Source: Halosimplex rubrum (GTDB lineage Archaea > Halobacteriota > Halobacteria > Halobacteriales > Haloarculaceae). Taken from it: a DNA stretch of 64,000 bases. Below are positions 52,044-60,494 of this stretch, piece after piece. Below the pieces are notes generated by a model. That model did no database searches. It had not been told where the DNA came from and saw only the letters and a program-made list of their open reading frames with translations. The first letter of the stretch is position 1. Every line of letters starts with the position of its first letter. Position numbers and translations under genes: made by a program. The stretch covers positions 3,844,001 through 3,908,000 of the forward strand of contig NZ_CP058910.1 of NCBI RefSeq assembly GCF_013415885.1. The letters are read 5' to 3'.

Positions 52044-52514
52044 TCACGAACACGCGGCGGTCACCCCCCGCGTGGCGGCGACGCCGGGGCCGGAGACGAC
52101 CTTGACCGACCGCGGCGCCGCGTCGAGGCCGGACTCCTCGACGGTGAGCCGCTCGCCGGGGAGCCACAGGTCCGTCCCCGGTTCCGACCCGTTGGCCGCG
52201 CCGTCGACGACGGCTCCCTCGGCCCAGCCGGTCCGGTAGCCGTTCCCCAGCAGCAGGTCGGTGTCGCTCAACAGCAGCTTCGTCGACCCGGTGTTGTTGA
52301 TCTCGACTCGGACGCCGCAGGACGGGGTCGAGAACACGCTCAGTCCCGTGATCTCGATGTCGGAGTCGGCGATCCGGTCGGCGCGGTCCTGGGCGGCGCT
52401 GCGCGCGTCGTGGAGGCGCTCGCCGGCGTTGGAGACGCTGCCGTAGTACGCCGACAGGGCGATGAACAGCCCCAGCAGGATCACGACCAGCGACCCGCTG
52501 ACGGAGAAGCCCAT
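52044..52514 (-). CDS. arlF: Archaellum stator protein ArlF (FlaF), second copy
   Basis: The 156-residue protein begins GFSVSGSLVVILLGLFIALS, the ArlF-type archaellin-like anchor helix, followed by a beta-rich outside domain with VEINNTGSTKLLLSDTDLLL and WLPGERLTVEE. Two cysteines are seen (SCGVRVE and the C-terminal TAACS). The copy upstream is homologous over the same layout (NTGSTALSLNETDLLV, WLPGERLAIEV). The start uses the last base of the upstream stop. Confidence 0.88.
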   Translation of the reverse strand: MGFSVSGSLVVILLGLFIALSAYYGSVSNAGERLHDARSAAQDRADRIADSDIEITGLSVFSTPSCGVRVEINNTGSTKLLLSDTDLLLGNGYRTGWAEGAVVDGAANGSEPGTDLWLPGERLTVEESGLDAAPRSVKVVSGPGVAATRGVTAACS

Positions 52515-52945
52515 CAGACGACCACCTCCGTGTCGGAGACGCCGGCCTCGGTCGCGAGTTTGACGCGACCGGGCGTTCCTTCCGGGGGGACCTCGATAGC
52601 GAGTCGCTCACCGGGGAGCCACAGGTACGTCCCCGCGTCGCCGTCGACGGTGGCGTTCGCTCGCCAGCCGGTCCGGTACTCGTTGTCGACCAGCAGATCC
52701 GTCTCGTTGAGCGACAGCGCCGTCGACCCGGTGTTGGTCGCCTCGACGGTCAGATCGCCCTCCGCGGTGGACGCCGAATCGATGTCGACCGCCGTGTTCT
52801 TCTGGTCGAGCAGTCCGTCCGACCGGTCGCTCTGGGCCTCCGAGACCCGTTCGAAGCTGTTGGCGGCGGCGGAGTGCCACATGCCGAACGCGATGAGCAG
52901 GCCGGCGAAGATCAACGCCGCGGACCCGCTAACGCTGAAGCCCAT
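52514..52945 (-). CDS. arlF: Archaellum stator protein ArlF (FlaF), first copy
   Basis: From ATG 52945 the protein has 143 residues; three more codons up to 52954 are possible. It starts GFSVSGSAALIFAGLLIAFG, as its twin downstream, and has the same outside domain with NTGSTALSLNETDLLVDNEYR and WLPGERLAIE. No cysteine is present. Its start lies inside the last codons of the arlCDE-like gene. Together the two copies suggest a gene duplication with later divergence. Confidence 0.87.
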   Translation of the reverse strand: MGFSVSGSAALIFAGLLIAFGMWHSAAANSFERVSEAQSDRSDGLLDQKNTAVDIDSASTAEGDLTVEATNTGSTALSLNETDLLVDNEYRTGWRANATVDGDAGTYLWLPGERLAIEVPPEGTPGRVKLATEAGVSDTEVVV

Positions 52946-54599
52946 CGGCTCCACCTCCCCGAGATCCCGCGAGTTTCGAGAGCGCGACGGCCTCGGCGGC
53001 GTCGCCGTCGAGCTGGCTGATGTATCGCAGGCTCTGGGTGTGGTGGTCGATCGTCAGTCCGCCCTCCTCACCCGAGCCGTCGAACCCGCGCAGGTACGCC
53101 TGCAGGTCCTCGGCGACCGGCTCGGCCACCCAGTCGATCCGCTCGTAGTAGTCGATGGCCCGCGCCGTCTCGCGGACGCCCACCCGGTCGACGAGGTACT
53201 CCAGCCACTCGACGACCACGAGTTCGCTCGCGATCCCCTCCGGCATCGTCGTCAGGTACGGCTTGCCGTCGGTGTCCGCTCCGTCGGTCGAAGCGTCGGC
53301 CGCCGACCGGGCAGCCGCGTCGGCCGCCCCGTCCGCGGCGTCGGCCGCCGGCTCGGACTCGGGCTCCGGGTCCGGCCCGGTCGCGTCGTCCGCGGTCGGC
53401 TCCGGCTCCGCGTCGGGTTCGGTGTCCGTCTCGACCTCGTCACCGATCCCGTCCATCTCGTCGTCGATCCCGTCGTCCTCGATGACCTCGTCGAAGAGGT
53501 CGTCGTCGGCCATGTCGCCGCCGTCCTCGCTGTCGTCGAGGAGGTCGTCGTCGGCCATGTCGCCGCCGTCCTCGCTGTCGTCGAGGAGGTCGTCGGCGTC
53601 TCCCAGGTCGTCCTCGAGCGAGTCCTCGCCCGGATCGTCTCCGGGTTCGCCCTCCAGTTCGTCGGCCCACTCGGCGTCGCCGGACTCGTACTCGTCTTTC
53701 AGTTCCGCGAAGGACTTGCCGCCCTCCCCGTCGGATGCGTCGCTCATGTCGTCGTTTCCTCCGTCGTCCGCGTCGTCGAAGTCGTCGTCCAGGCCGTCCG
53801 TCTCGTCGTCGAGGTCGTCCATCCCGCCGAACTCGTCGTCGTCCAGCGCGTCGTCGTCGAACGTCCCGCCGTCGTCCTCGAACGGGTCCAGGTCGTCGCC
53901 GTCACCGCCCATCACGTCGTCGACGCCGTCATCGGAGGGGCCCTCGTCCTCGACGAGGTCTTCGTCGAAGAAGCCCTCCGCGTCGGCGTTGGCGATCTCG
54001 TCGTCCAGGTCCTCGTCGTCGTCGTCGCCGTCGTCGCCGTCGTCGAAGAGGCCGAAGTTCCCGCCGCCGCCGGCGCCGCCCATCCCGCCGGGCTCCATGT
54101 CGTCGGCGAAGGGGTTGACGCCGCGGGTGACCATCTCGTAGATGTCCAGCAGCTTCCGGACGTTCTCCTCGACATCGTCGACGGTCTCGGCGATCTGCTC
54201 GTTCTCGTTGCGGACGGTGTTGACCGTCGAGGAGAGGCTCCCGACCTCGGTCTCCAGCTCGTCGAGGCGGTGTTCGAGTTCGTCCGTGTCCGCGCCGCCG
54301 CCGCCGTCGTCCATGTCGCCGAACTCGTCGCCGCCGAACTCGCCGAACTCGTCGCCGCCGTCGTCGTCGTCGAGGCCGCCGAAGCCGCCCAGCTCGTCGT
54401 CGTCACCGTCCTCGGCCATCAGCCCGCCGTCGGCCATGCTCTCGTCGTCCTCGCCGTCCCCGTCGTCGTCGCCGAAGATGTCGATCATCTGTCGGATACT
54501 CATCCCGAGGACGCCGCTGGTCAACACGACCAACAGCGCGGGGAGCGCATCCGACGCGCCCGGCGCGACCGGGCCCAACGACTGAGCGACGGGACTCAT
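52929..54599 (-). CDS. Archaellum switch-ring fusion protein (ArlC/D/E-like)
   Basis: The 556-residue protein has an N-terminal helix (residues ~15-38), an acidic linker, a coiled coil of the FlaC type (DELEHRLDELETEVGSLSS, about residues 103-155), a ~250-residue extremely acidic region of Asp, Glu and Gly, and a C-terminal FlaD/E domain with LTTMPEGIASELVVVEWLEY to EWLEY and TARAIDYYERIDWV. ArlCDE forms the cytoplasmic ring that receives CheF/CheY signals for switching. A perfect 45-base repeat occurs within the acidic part. Confidence 0.88.
   Translation of the reverse strand: MSPVAQSLGPVAPGASDALPALLVVLTSGVLGMSIRQMIDIFGDDDGDGEDDESMADGGLMAEDGDDDELGGFGGLDDDDGGDEFGEFGGDEFGDMDDGGGGADTDELEHRLDELETEVGSLSSTVNTVRNENEQIAETVDDVEENVRKLLDIYEMVTRGVNPFADDMEPGGMGGAGGGGNFGLFDDGDDGDDDDEDLDDEIANADAEGFFDEDLVEDEGPSDDGVDDVMGGDGDDLDPFEDDGGTFDDDALDDDEFGGMDDLDDETDGLDDDFDDADDGGNDDMSDASDGEGGKSFAELKDEYESGDAEWADELEGEPGDDPGEDSLEDDLGDADDLLDDSEDGGDMADDDLLDDSEDGGDMADDDLFDEVIEDDGIDDEMDGIGDEVETDTEPDAEPEPTADDATGPDPEPESEPAADAADGAADAAARSAADASTDGADTDGKPYLTTMPEGIASELVVVEWLEYLVDRVGVRETARAIDYYERIDWVAEPVAEDLQAYLRGFDGSGEEGGLTIDHHTQSLRYISQLDGDAAEAVALSKLAGSRGGGADGLQR
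53496..53585. repeat. 45-bp perfect tandem duplication in the arlCDE-like gene
   Basis: The 45-base unit beginning at 53496 is repeated exactly at 53541 and starts a third time at 53586 before diverging. It encodes the 15-residue acidic unit DDLLDDSEDGGDMAD. Exact identity points to a recent duplication. Confidence 0.85.
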
Positions 54600-54827
54600 T
54601 ACGTCGGTAAGTCCGCTCTAACACCCTTCAATGTATCGTTTCTAGTATCATTACTGATAATAGATGGGTTAATTCGAGGCTACCGACGTTGAACTAACGA
54701 CGAGCGAGCGGAAAGAAACGTCGGACGTAAATTTCGTCTCGAAAACGGTGAAATAAACGTATTCCCTGGAGACCCGACCGCGCGCCCGTCGGACGCGCGT
54801 CGGACGGACCGCTCCCTGTCCTGACAG

Positions 54828-55349
54828 CTACAGCGTGACCGGATCGCGATTCGCGCTCTTGACGATGAGATCGCCGGAGGTCGCTTCGAGGCGAAGCGAG
54901 CGGCCGTGGTCGCCGCCGACATCCTCGCCGACGACGGGGATGTCGAACTCGGCGAGCGTTCGGCGTCCCATCTCGACGTTGCGCACGCCGATCCCCGAGC
55001 CGTTCTCGGAGAAGTCGAGCATGTCGCTGCCGCCCGCGATCTTCGCCTCCATGCGCTCGCGGTCGGCGCCTCGCCGTTCCATGTCGGCGACGAGCGCCCG
55101 GATCCCCGAGTCGGCGAACTTCGCGTCGTTGCCGCCCTCCATCTCGTCGATCGAAGGGAGCATGACGTGGACGAGACCCGCGACCGACGCCGACCGGTCG
55201 TACACCGCCACGCCCAGACACGACCCGAGCCCGCTTGTCGTGAGCAGCGCGTCCTCGTCCGCGACCTTCGATTCGGCGATCCCGACTTTTACCCGCTCGG
55301 GCTGGCTCGCGGGCTCGCTCTCGGTCGTCGTCCCGTCGTAGACTTTCAT
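54828..55349 (-). CDS. cheD: Chemoreceptor glutamine deamidase CheD
   Basis: The 173-residue protein has the CheD cysteine and histidine in TTSGLGSCLGVAVYD and AGLVHVMLPS, followed by the threonine/serine-containing ends GGSDMLDF and IGVRNVE. It deamidates receptor glutamines and binds CheC in taxis adaptation. ATG 55349 is 2 bases after the cheC stop. The 228 bases downstream (54600-54827) hold no gene but carry an AT-rich segment that probably contains the promoter of the archaellum genes. Confidence 0.95.
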   Translation of the reverse strand: MKVYDGTTTESEPASQPERVKVGIAESKVADEDALLTTSGLGSCLGVAVYDRSASVAGLVHVMLPSIDEMEGGNDAKFADSGIRALVADMERRGADRERMEAKIAGGSDMLDFSENGSGIGVRNVEMGRRTLAEFDIPVVGEDVGGDHGRSLRLEATSGDLIVKSANRDPVTL

Positions 55350-55351
55350 GG

Positions 55352-56566
55352 TCAGAAGATCGTTTCCACGTCGGCCTCGGTCTGGTCGGCCCGTTCGACG
55401 AGCAACTCGTCGAGCGCCTGACGTAACTCCTTTTCGTTCGGCAGGGCGTGGATCTCGGCGCCGAACTGGATGTCGTCGGTCCGCATCTCCGAGTCGATGA
55501 TGAAGGCGTGTTCCTGGTGTTGCCCGACCTGGGCGGCCAGCGGGTCGACGACCGCCCGACCCATGTCGTGGACCAGCCGCGGCGGCGTGTGTTCGACGGA
55601 GGTCTGGAGCACGTTCGCCCAGCCGTCGACGAACCCCGAGGTCATGATGTTGCCCAGCTCCTCGATAGCGGCCTTGTGCTGGTCGGTCAGCTCGTCGGCG
55701 TCCATCTCGACCGGCATCATCGCCTCGGCGATGTGGACCGCCGAGGCCTCGTCGAACAACACGAGCAGGAACCCGCTCGGGACGCCCGTGAACTCGACGA
55801 CGGTCCCGACGTAGGTGTCGGTCCCGACCTGCTTGGGCACGTCCTCGATCGGCGCGAAACTGAGCCGGGTGACCTCCGCCTCGGTCTCGATCCCGGTCAT
55901 CATCTCGACGTTGGCGGCGGCCTGCTGGGTGCCGTCCTTGGTCATCTCGTTGAAGACCTCGAGCTTGTCGATCGGGATGGCGTCGTCCTCGGTGTCGCCG
56001 GTCCGGGCCATCACGTCCGCGAGCGGGTCGTACTCGGGGAACATGTAGATGTAGAAGCTCACCGACTCGCCGATCCACTCGATCTCGCTCTTGAAGACGA
56101 ACACCTGGTCGCGCTCGGCGTCCTCGGGGGGGTCCGGGAGCATCGCCGAGCCGTCGCCCGCCACGTACTCCGGCGGGGAGTGCTCGATGGTCGTCTCCAG
56201 GAAGTCCGCCCAGCCGTCGATGAACCCGCTCATCATGATGTTGCCGATCTCCTCGACGCTGGATCGAGCCATCGCCTCGTCGTCCGACCCGCCGGGGACC
56301 AGCGACTCGACGATCGTCTCGCTACCGGCCCGGTCGAACACGAGCACCGTGTCGCCCGCGAGCTCGCCGTCGAAGGCGAACTGGACGCCGACGTACTCCC
56401 CGTCGGTCAGCTGCTCGCCCACGTCCGCGCGGTCGACCAGCGTGATCTTCGTCACGTCGACGACGGCGTCCAGCCCGGTCATCTGGCACAGCGACTGGGT
56501 CGCCTGCTTGGCCCCCTCGTGAGCCAGACGGTTGAACGTCCCGAGCGACTGGACGTCGACTTTCAT
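55352..56566 (-). CDS. cheC: CheC-type phosphatase with two CheC domains
   Basis: The 404-residue protein is twice as long as the usual CheC of ~200 residues. Each half shows the phosphatase signature E-x2-N: SVEEIGNIMMSGFIDGWAD and AIEELGNIMTSGFVDGWAN, seen at about residues 105 and 305, both with intact glutamate and asparagine. CheC removes the phosphate from CheY-P and works with CheD. The gene starts 4 bases inside the cheY stop, and cheD follows, so the three are co-translated. Confidence 0.92.
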   Translation of the reverse strand: MKVDVQSLGTFNRLAHEGAKQATQSLCQMTGLDAVVDVTKITLVDRADVGEQLTDGEYVGVQFAFDGELAGDTVLVFDRAGSETIVESLVPGGSDDEAMARSSVEEIGNIMMSGFIDGWADFLETTIEHSPPEYVAGDGSAMLPDPPEDAERDQVFVFKSEIEWIGESVSFYIYMFPEYDPLADVMARTGDTEDDAIPIDKLEVFNEMTKDGTQQAAANVEMMTGIETEAEVTRLSFAPIEDVPKQVGTDTYVGTVVEFTGVPSGFLLVLFDEASAVHIAEAMMPVEMDADELTDQHKAAIEELGNIMTSGFVDGWANVLQTSVEHTPPRLVHDMGRAVVDPLAAQVGQHQEHAFIIDSEMRTDDIQFGAEIHALPNEKELRQALDELLVERADQTEADVETIF

Positions 56567-56922
56567 GACGGGACGACGTCCTCGATGGCTTCCATGACGC
56601 TCGGTTTCTGGAACGGTTTCGTGATGTAGCCGTCCGCGCCGGCCTTGACCGCCTCCTTCATCTTCTCCTCCTGGCCGACGCTGGTACACATGATGACGTT
56701 CGCCTCCGGATTGGAGGTCTTGATCTCGTCGGTCGCCTCGATCCCGTCGCGGATGGGCATCACGATGTCCATCATCACCAGGTCCGGCTCCGATTCCTTG
56801 TACGTCTCGACCGCCTCGACGCCGTTCTCCACCTCACCCACGATGTTGTGATCCTCCTCGAGGATCTCGCGTAGCAGGTTTCGCATGAACTCCGAGTCGT
56901 CGGCTATCAATACGTCTGACAT
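56563..56922 (-). CDS. cheY: Chemotaxis response regulator CheY
   Basis: The 119-residue receiver domain has the acidic pocket LIADDSEFM (Asp 8 and 9), the phosphorylation site Asp52 in LVMMDIVMP, the threonine/serine in CTSVGQEEK and the lysine in YITKPFQKP. It is phosphorylated by CheA and regulates motor switching through CheF and ArlCDE. The start is fixed by a strong ribosome binding site: GAGGTGAT at 56929-56936. Overlaps cheC by 4 bases. Confidence 0.97.
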   Translation of the reverse strand: MSDVLIADDSEFMRNLLREILEEDHNIVGEVENGVEAVETYKESEPDLVMMDIVMPIRDGIEATDEIKTSNPEANVIMCTSVGQEEKMKEAVKAGADGYITKPFQKPSVMEAIEDVVPS

Positions 56923-56928
56923 GGGCCT

Positions 56929-56936
56929 ATCACCTC
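56929..56936 (-). promoter_or_regulatory. Shine-Dalgarno site of cheY
   Basis: GAGGTGAT on the minus strand is fully complementary to the 16S 3' end and lies 6 bases before ATG. This is unlike most genes here, which look leaderless. A TATA-like TTTATC is at 56956-56961. Confidence 0.65.
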
Positions 56937-57049
56937 TCACGTACTGTGAAAACCCAGATAAAGCCTTCCCGTAAATTATCGGGATTGATAGCACCCGACG
57001 GCGTTCGAACGGGCCGCGGGCGGGCGGTTCGGGGATCGACTCGACCCCG

Positions 57050-57637
57050 TCAGATCCGGAACCCGTCCTCGTCGCCGACGGCGGCGATGAGGTCGGCGAT
57101 CGAGTCCTCGGGGGACAGCTCGGTCGATTCGAGCAGGCGTCGGAGGCTCGCCGGCGGGTAGCGGACCGGGACGTTGGCCTCCATCAGCAGGATACCCAGT
57201 ACCTCCTCGACGGGCGTCTTGCCGTCGATCTGCTGGGCGTACCAGAGCACGAGGCTCTCGAAGATCGTCACCACGTCGTTCGAGACCATCTGTCGCTGCC
57301 GGATCGACCCGTCGAACGTCGCCGTGATGTCGAAGCCGTATCGCGAGCCCGAATCGGAGAACTGCGTCGCGAGGAACTCGTGGACGTCCGCCTCCGTCAG
57401 CTCCGGGGGCTCCGCCGCCGGTTCGGCGGCCGGTTCCGGCGGCGTCTCGGGGGGCCGGTCGGCCGCCGACGTGTGGTCGTCGACCGCCGGCGTGTCCCCG
57501 ATGGGTTCGCCCGGCGAGACGACGTAGCGCCCGTCGTCGATCTCGGCGACGTGCTCGTCCTGCGTGATGTCGAGCTCGTCGGGCGAGAGGATGGGGCCGT
57601 CGTCTCCCTCGGTCGGCTCGTCGTCGCCTGTCACCAT
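57050..57637 (-). CDS. Acidic protein of the taxis/archaellum cluster, unknown (DUF7500-type)
   Basis: The 195-residue protein is acidic, with a proline-rich linker at about residues 60-82. The C-terminal half (about residues 85-195) is a folded domain with SNDVVTIFESLVLWYAQQI and VRYPPASLRRLLESTELSPE. No membrane helix or known motif. It lies between the archaellin and cheY genes on the same strand, so a role in archaellum regulation or taxis is plausible but unproven. The family name is recalled and not searched. Confidence 0.72.
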   Translation of the reverse strand: MVTGDDEPTEGDDGPILSPDELDITQDEHVAEIDDGRYVVSPGEPIGDTPAVDDHTSAADRPPETPPEPAAEPAAEPPELTEADVHEFLATQFSDSGSRYGFDITATFDGSIRQRQMVSNDVVTIFESLVLWYAQQIDGKTPVEEVLGILLMEANVPVRYPPASLRRLLESTELSPEDSIADLIAAVGDEDGFRI

Positions 57638-57695
57638 ACGCTGTTGTCCGCGATAAAAGGGTTTAGTTCCGTCGAATAAAAGGAATCCGACAGGT

Positions 57696-58373
57696 TTAGA
57701 GCTGGACCGCGTTGGCGCCCGAGATCGTTTCGGGGACGGTCAGCTGTTCGTTCGTGGTCGCACCGGACTTGGTGGTGATCTGGACGTTGATGGACGCGCC
57801 TTCGGGGATCTGGTCGCCGAAGTAGGTCTGCCCGTCACCACTGCCGTCACCGGTCTGCCGGCCCGTCCGCGTATCGAGCGACATCTTGTCGTCGGAGACC
57901 ACGTCGTCACGACCGAGGTCGAAGACCATCACCATACGGTCGTCGGGGTCGTTGAGTACCGGGTGGGAACCGTCGGAGTCCTTGAACGGCACGATACCGA
58001 AGTGCCCGTCCGAGCCGGACGCTTGGACGGTCGCGTTGACCAGGTTGTAGGTGCCCGAGGGGCCGACCCATTGGACAGTCGCGTTCTCGAGGTCGATATT
58101 ACTCGCCCCCGGGGACTTCTTCAACGTGAGGTTCACGACGCCGACCGAGGACTCACTGAGGTTCGTCCCCGTCGCCGCCGAAACTTGCAGCCGGTTGGTG
58201 ACCTGCTGTCCCGACTGTTGGCCCGTCTCTTCGGACTTCGTCTGCAGGAAGCCCGCCGTGTTGATTAGCACGCCTGCCGCGATCGCCGCCACCAGGACCA
58301 TCGCGATGAACACGATGAGGGTCCCGATACCGACCTGCCCGCGGTCTCGTTCGTTGCGTTCGTTGTGTAGCAT
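57696..58373 (-). CDS. Archaellin (archaellum filament protein)
   Basis: The 225-residue preprotein carries a short leader ending RDRG, the preflagellin peptidase site, then the filament helix [20 protein letters not shown]. The outer beta domain has at least four N-glycosylation sequons (NLS, NLT and two NAT), and the sequence is acidic with many Thr and Ser. It polymerises into the rotating archaellum filament. Only one archaellin is present here. A TATA-like CTTAATACG on the minus strand at 58434-58442 would give a leader of about 35 bases with GGAG before the ATG. Confidence 0.94.
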   Translation of the reverse strand: MLHNERNERDRGQVGIGTLIVFIAMVLVAAIAAGVLINTAGFLQTKSEETGQQSGQQVTNRLQVSAATGTNLSESSVGVVNLTLKKSPGASNIDLENATVQWVGPSGTYNLVNATVQASGSDGHFGIVPFKDSDGSHPVLNDPDDRMVMVFDLGRDDVVSDDKMSLDTRTGRQTGDGSGDGQTYFGDQIPEGASINVQITTKSGATTNEQLTVPETISGANAVQL

Positions 58374-58621
58374 GGGATTCTCCGCCCGGGAACTTACGGT
58401 GCGCCCGGACTCTACTCCCAGAGTTCTACGCTTACGTATTAAGGGTGATCCCCCAATTATCGATATTAAAATCACACCATACCGGCACGTATCCCGTTCT
58501 CAGAGAGGAAAACAAGCGGTAGATAGTTTAAAACAGGTGTTTGTGTGGCGATAGCCAACAGAGACCGATCGACGAGGGCCCTAGTATTAATTGAAAGTAT
58601 GAGAATAGAGTTCGGTCCGAG

Positions 58622-58906
58622 TCACTCGTAGGTGACGAGACTGTACATGACGAAGAGGTAGCCGAAGGTCGTCAGCCCGCTGTTGACCAGCAACAGCGAC
58701 CGCGCCCCGGCGAACCCCGTCAGGAACGCACTGATCATCGTCGCGGCGGCGCCGGCGACCGCCAGCGAGAACCCCAGCGAGAGGTGAAGCATCGCCTGTC
58801 GGGACGTCTGCACGTACGCGCGCATGGCCATGCCGACCATCGTCAGTCCGGCGACGACGAAGACGAGCGTCGATACGGCGTAGAGTAGTTCGATCACTGT
58901 GACCAC
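58622..58906 (-). CDS. Small three-helix membrane protein (DUF7521-type)
   Basis: With GTG 58906 the product has 94 residues and three helices (about residues 7-25, 42-63 and 70-90); the ELLYAVSTLVFVVAGLTMVG start fits the haloarchaeal DUF7521-type. A frame-internal start at 58978 is less likely because a TATA-like ATTTAATAC box at 58932-58940 lies 26-34 bases before 58906. Its helices with LHLSLGF and many small residues suggest no transport motif. It lies between the archaellin gene and a winged-helix gene; function unknown. Confidence 0.72.
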   Translation of the reverse strand: MVTVIELLYAVSTLVFVVAGLTMVGMAMRAYVQTSRQAMLHLSLGFSLAVAGAAATMISAFLTGFAGARSLLLVNSGLTTFGYLFVMYSLVTYE

Positions 58907-59101
58907 GTTGGCTCGGCCTTCTCGACACCCCGTATTAAATCCACCCTCGAAAATATCTCTCGTGATAACAATCGACAAACCGGCAGAACGAGACCTGAGG
59001 CGGTCGGTTCGGGTACTTACCGTTCGGAGTGCGACGACGGCAGCGAAACGACGACCGACCGCCGCGGTCGGCGGTGCGCCGAGAACACGCGTGCGCGCGG
59101 T

Positions 59102-59437
59102 CTAGCCTTCCGAGAGTGTCCGCCAGGCTTCGTCGAGCTTGTTCGTGACCTCCGTCCGTTCCTCGACTTCCACGGTGAGCGACTCCTCGAAGTCGATGTG
59201 GACCGTATCGACGTTTCGTCGGTACACCTTGATGCGCCGCCGGTCGTCCGAGAGGATGTTGTCGTGGAGTTCGAGCAGGTCGTGTTCGGTCAACTCGTCG
59301 ATCCGGCGATAACAGGTGGCGATCGGGATCCCGAGTTCGTCGCTCAGTTCCTGGGCCGATTGGGGCTCGTCGGTCGCGTCCAGGATCTCTGCGCTGTATT
59401 TGTTCCCCAGGGTCTGGAGAATCTCGGCTGAAGCCAT
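59102..59437 (-). CDS. Winged-helix transcription regulator
   Basis: The 111-residue protein is a winged-helix DNA-binding protein: EILQTLGNKYSAEILDATDE then SAQELSDELGIPIATCYRRI as recognition helix and a wing around DDRRRIKVYRRNV. The C-terminus is a helical tail (EVEERTEVTNKLDEAW) probably for dimer formation. It lies between the archaellin and chemotaxis genes, so it may control the cluster, as such regulators do in other archaea. A GTATAAAT box at 59465-59472 is 28-35 bases upstream. Confidence 0.85.
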   Translation of the reverse strand: MASAEILQTLGNKYSAEILDATDEPQSAQELSDELGIPIATCYRRIDELTEHDLLELHDNILSDDRRRIKVYRRNVDTVHIDFEESLTVEVEERTEVTNKLDEAWRTLSEG

Positions 59438-59464
59438 CCGTTATCAAAACGTATATTTACCACA

Positions 59465-59472
59465 GTATAAAT
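59465..59472 (-). promoter_or_regulatory. TATA box of the winged-helix regulator
   Basis: ATTTATAC on the minus strand, 28-35 bases upstream of ATG 59437, consistent with a leaderless or nearly leaderless transcript. Confidence 0.6.
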
Positions 59473-59609
59473 CTATCGCTGCCAGTACTGCCAGGTTACC
59501 GAGGCGGCGACGGGAGCGGGGGATCCGTCTAAATCGCCCTTGAGAAAGTTCGAAACCCCTGTTTTACGAAGTAATAACCGGTTACAATCGTGAGAACGGG
59601 GCGGGTCGA

Positions 59610-60335
59610 CTACAGCGGGTTGTCGTCTTCGCTCATCATCGAGAACGCGCTGGCGTTCTGGTGGACGCGGATCCCGCCGTGGGAGATCTCCATCGGGAAG
59701 ATGTCGGTTTCGATGTCCTGTTTGCGCATCTTCGCGACCCAGACGTACCGGTTGACGCCCGACTCGGTCGGTGTCTGGATCAGGTAGATGTTCCCGTCGG
59801 TGAGGTAGTTCTCCAGCCCGATCTCCGTCTCGGGGAAGACGGCGCCCTGTTCGTTGGTCATCAGCGTCGTCAGGTCGTTCTGACTGAGGATGTCCGTGAA
59901 CTTCAGGAGGTACGTGCGTTTCTCCTGTTCGTTCTCGAAAAAGAGCTCGAACATCGCCAGCGAGTCGAGGACGACCCGGTCGTAGTCGTTGTCCTCGAAG
60001 TCGTCCAGCAGGAGTTCGAGCGACGAGGAGAAGTCGTTCTCCCGCAGCAGGACCTTCTTGTCGTAGACCTTGATGTCGCCGTTGTCGACGTACTCGCCCC
60101 ACTTGTCGAAGCCGATCGATTCGGCCGCCTCACGCAGGTCCTCCTCGTCCTCCTCGAAGGTCAGGTAGATTCCCTTTTCGTCGAACTGCTCGACGCCGTT
60201 GTAGATGAACTGCAGACAGAGGATGCTCTTGCCCGCCCCGGGATTCCCGCTCACCAGGGTGGTCGAATTTTTGACAATACCACCGTTCAGGATCTCGTCC
60301 AACCCGTCGATGCCGGTTTTCGTTAGTTCGATCAT
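59610..60335 (-). CDS. KaiC/RAD55-type ATPase (HTR-like protein)
   Basis: The 241-residue RecA-superfamily protein begins TKTGIDGLDEILNGGIVKN and has Walker A SGNPGAGKSILCLQFIY, a paired glutamate in LTFEEDEEDLRE and the Walker B aspartate in RVVLDSLAMFELFF. It is related to KaiC and to ArlH, both regulators of motility complexes. In haloarchaeal taxis clusters a gene of this kind is labelled HTR-like. Whether it acts on receptors or the motor is unknown. A TATA-like T-rich box (60391-60398) lies ~55 bases upstream. Confidence 0.85.
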   Translation of the reverse strand: MIELTKTGIDGLDEILNGGIVKNSTTLVSGNPGAGKSILCLQFIYNGVEQFDEKGIYLTFEEDEEDLREAAESIGFDKWGEYVDNGDIKVYDKKVLLRENDFSSSLELLLDDFEDNDYDRVVLDSLAMFELFFENEQEKRTYLLKFTDILSQNDLTTLMTNEQGAVFPETEIGLENYLTDGNIYLIQTPTESGVNRYVWVAKMRKQDIETDIFPMEISHGGIRVHQNASAFSMMSEDDNPL

Positions 60336-60494
60336 GTCTTCCGTGGATCCTCGCGGAGTTCGGCTGGTGGAGCATCCGGTGTCTGTGGTAAAAAGTCTTG
60401 TTCATGCGATCACTTCGCGATCGCACGCGCGGGAGGAGTCCGGCGGCGCCGGTACGGTCCGATTACCGGCCGTAGCGCCGGTGCCGTGGAACGG

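Noticed and set aside
51756-54692. Nearly 1000-codon plus-strand frame opposite the archaellum genes
   Set aside because: It is the antisense of the acidic ArlCDE-like gene and of arlF; repeated Val/Leu/Asp runs come from GAC/GAG codons read backwards.
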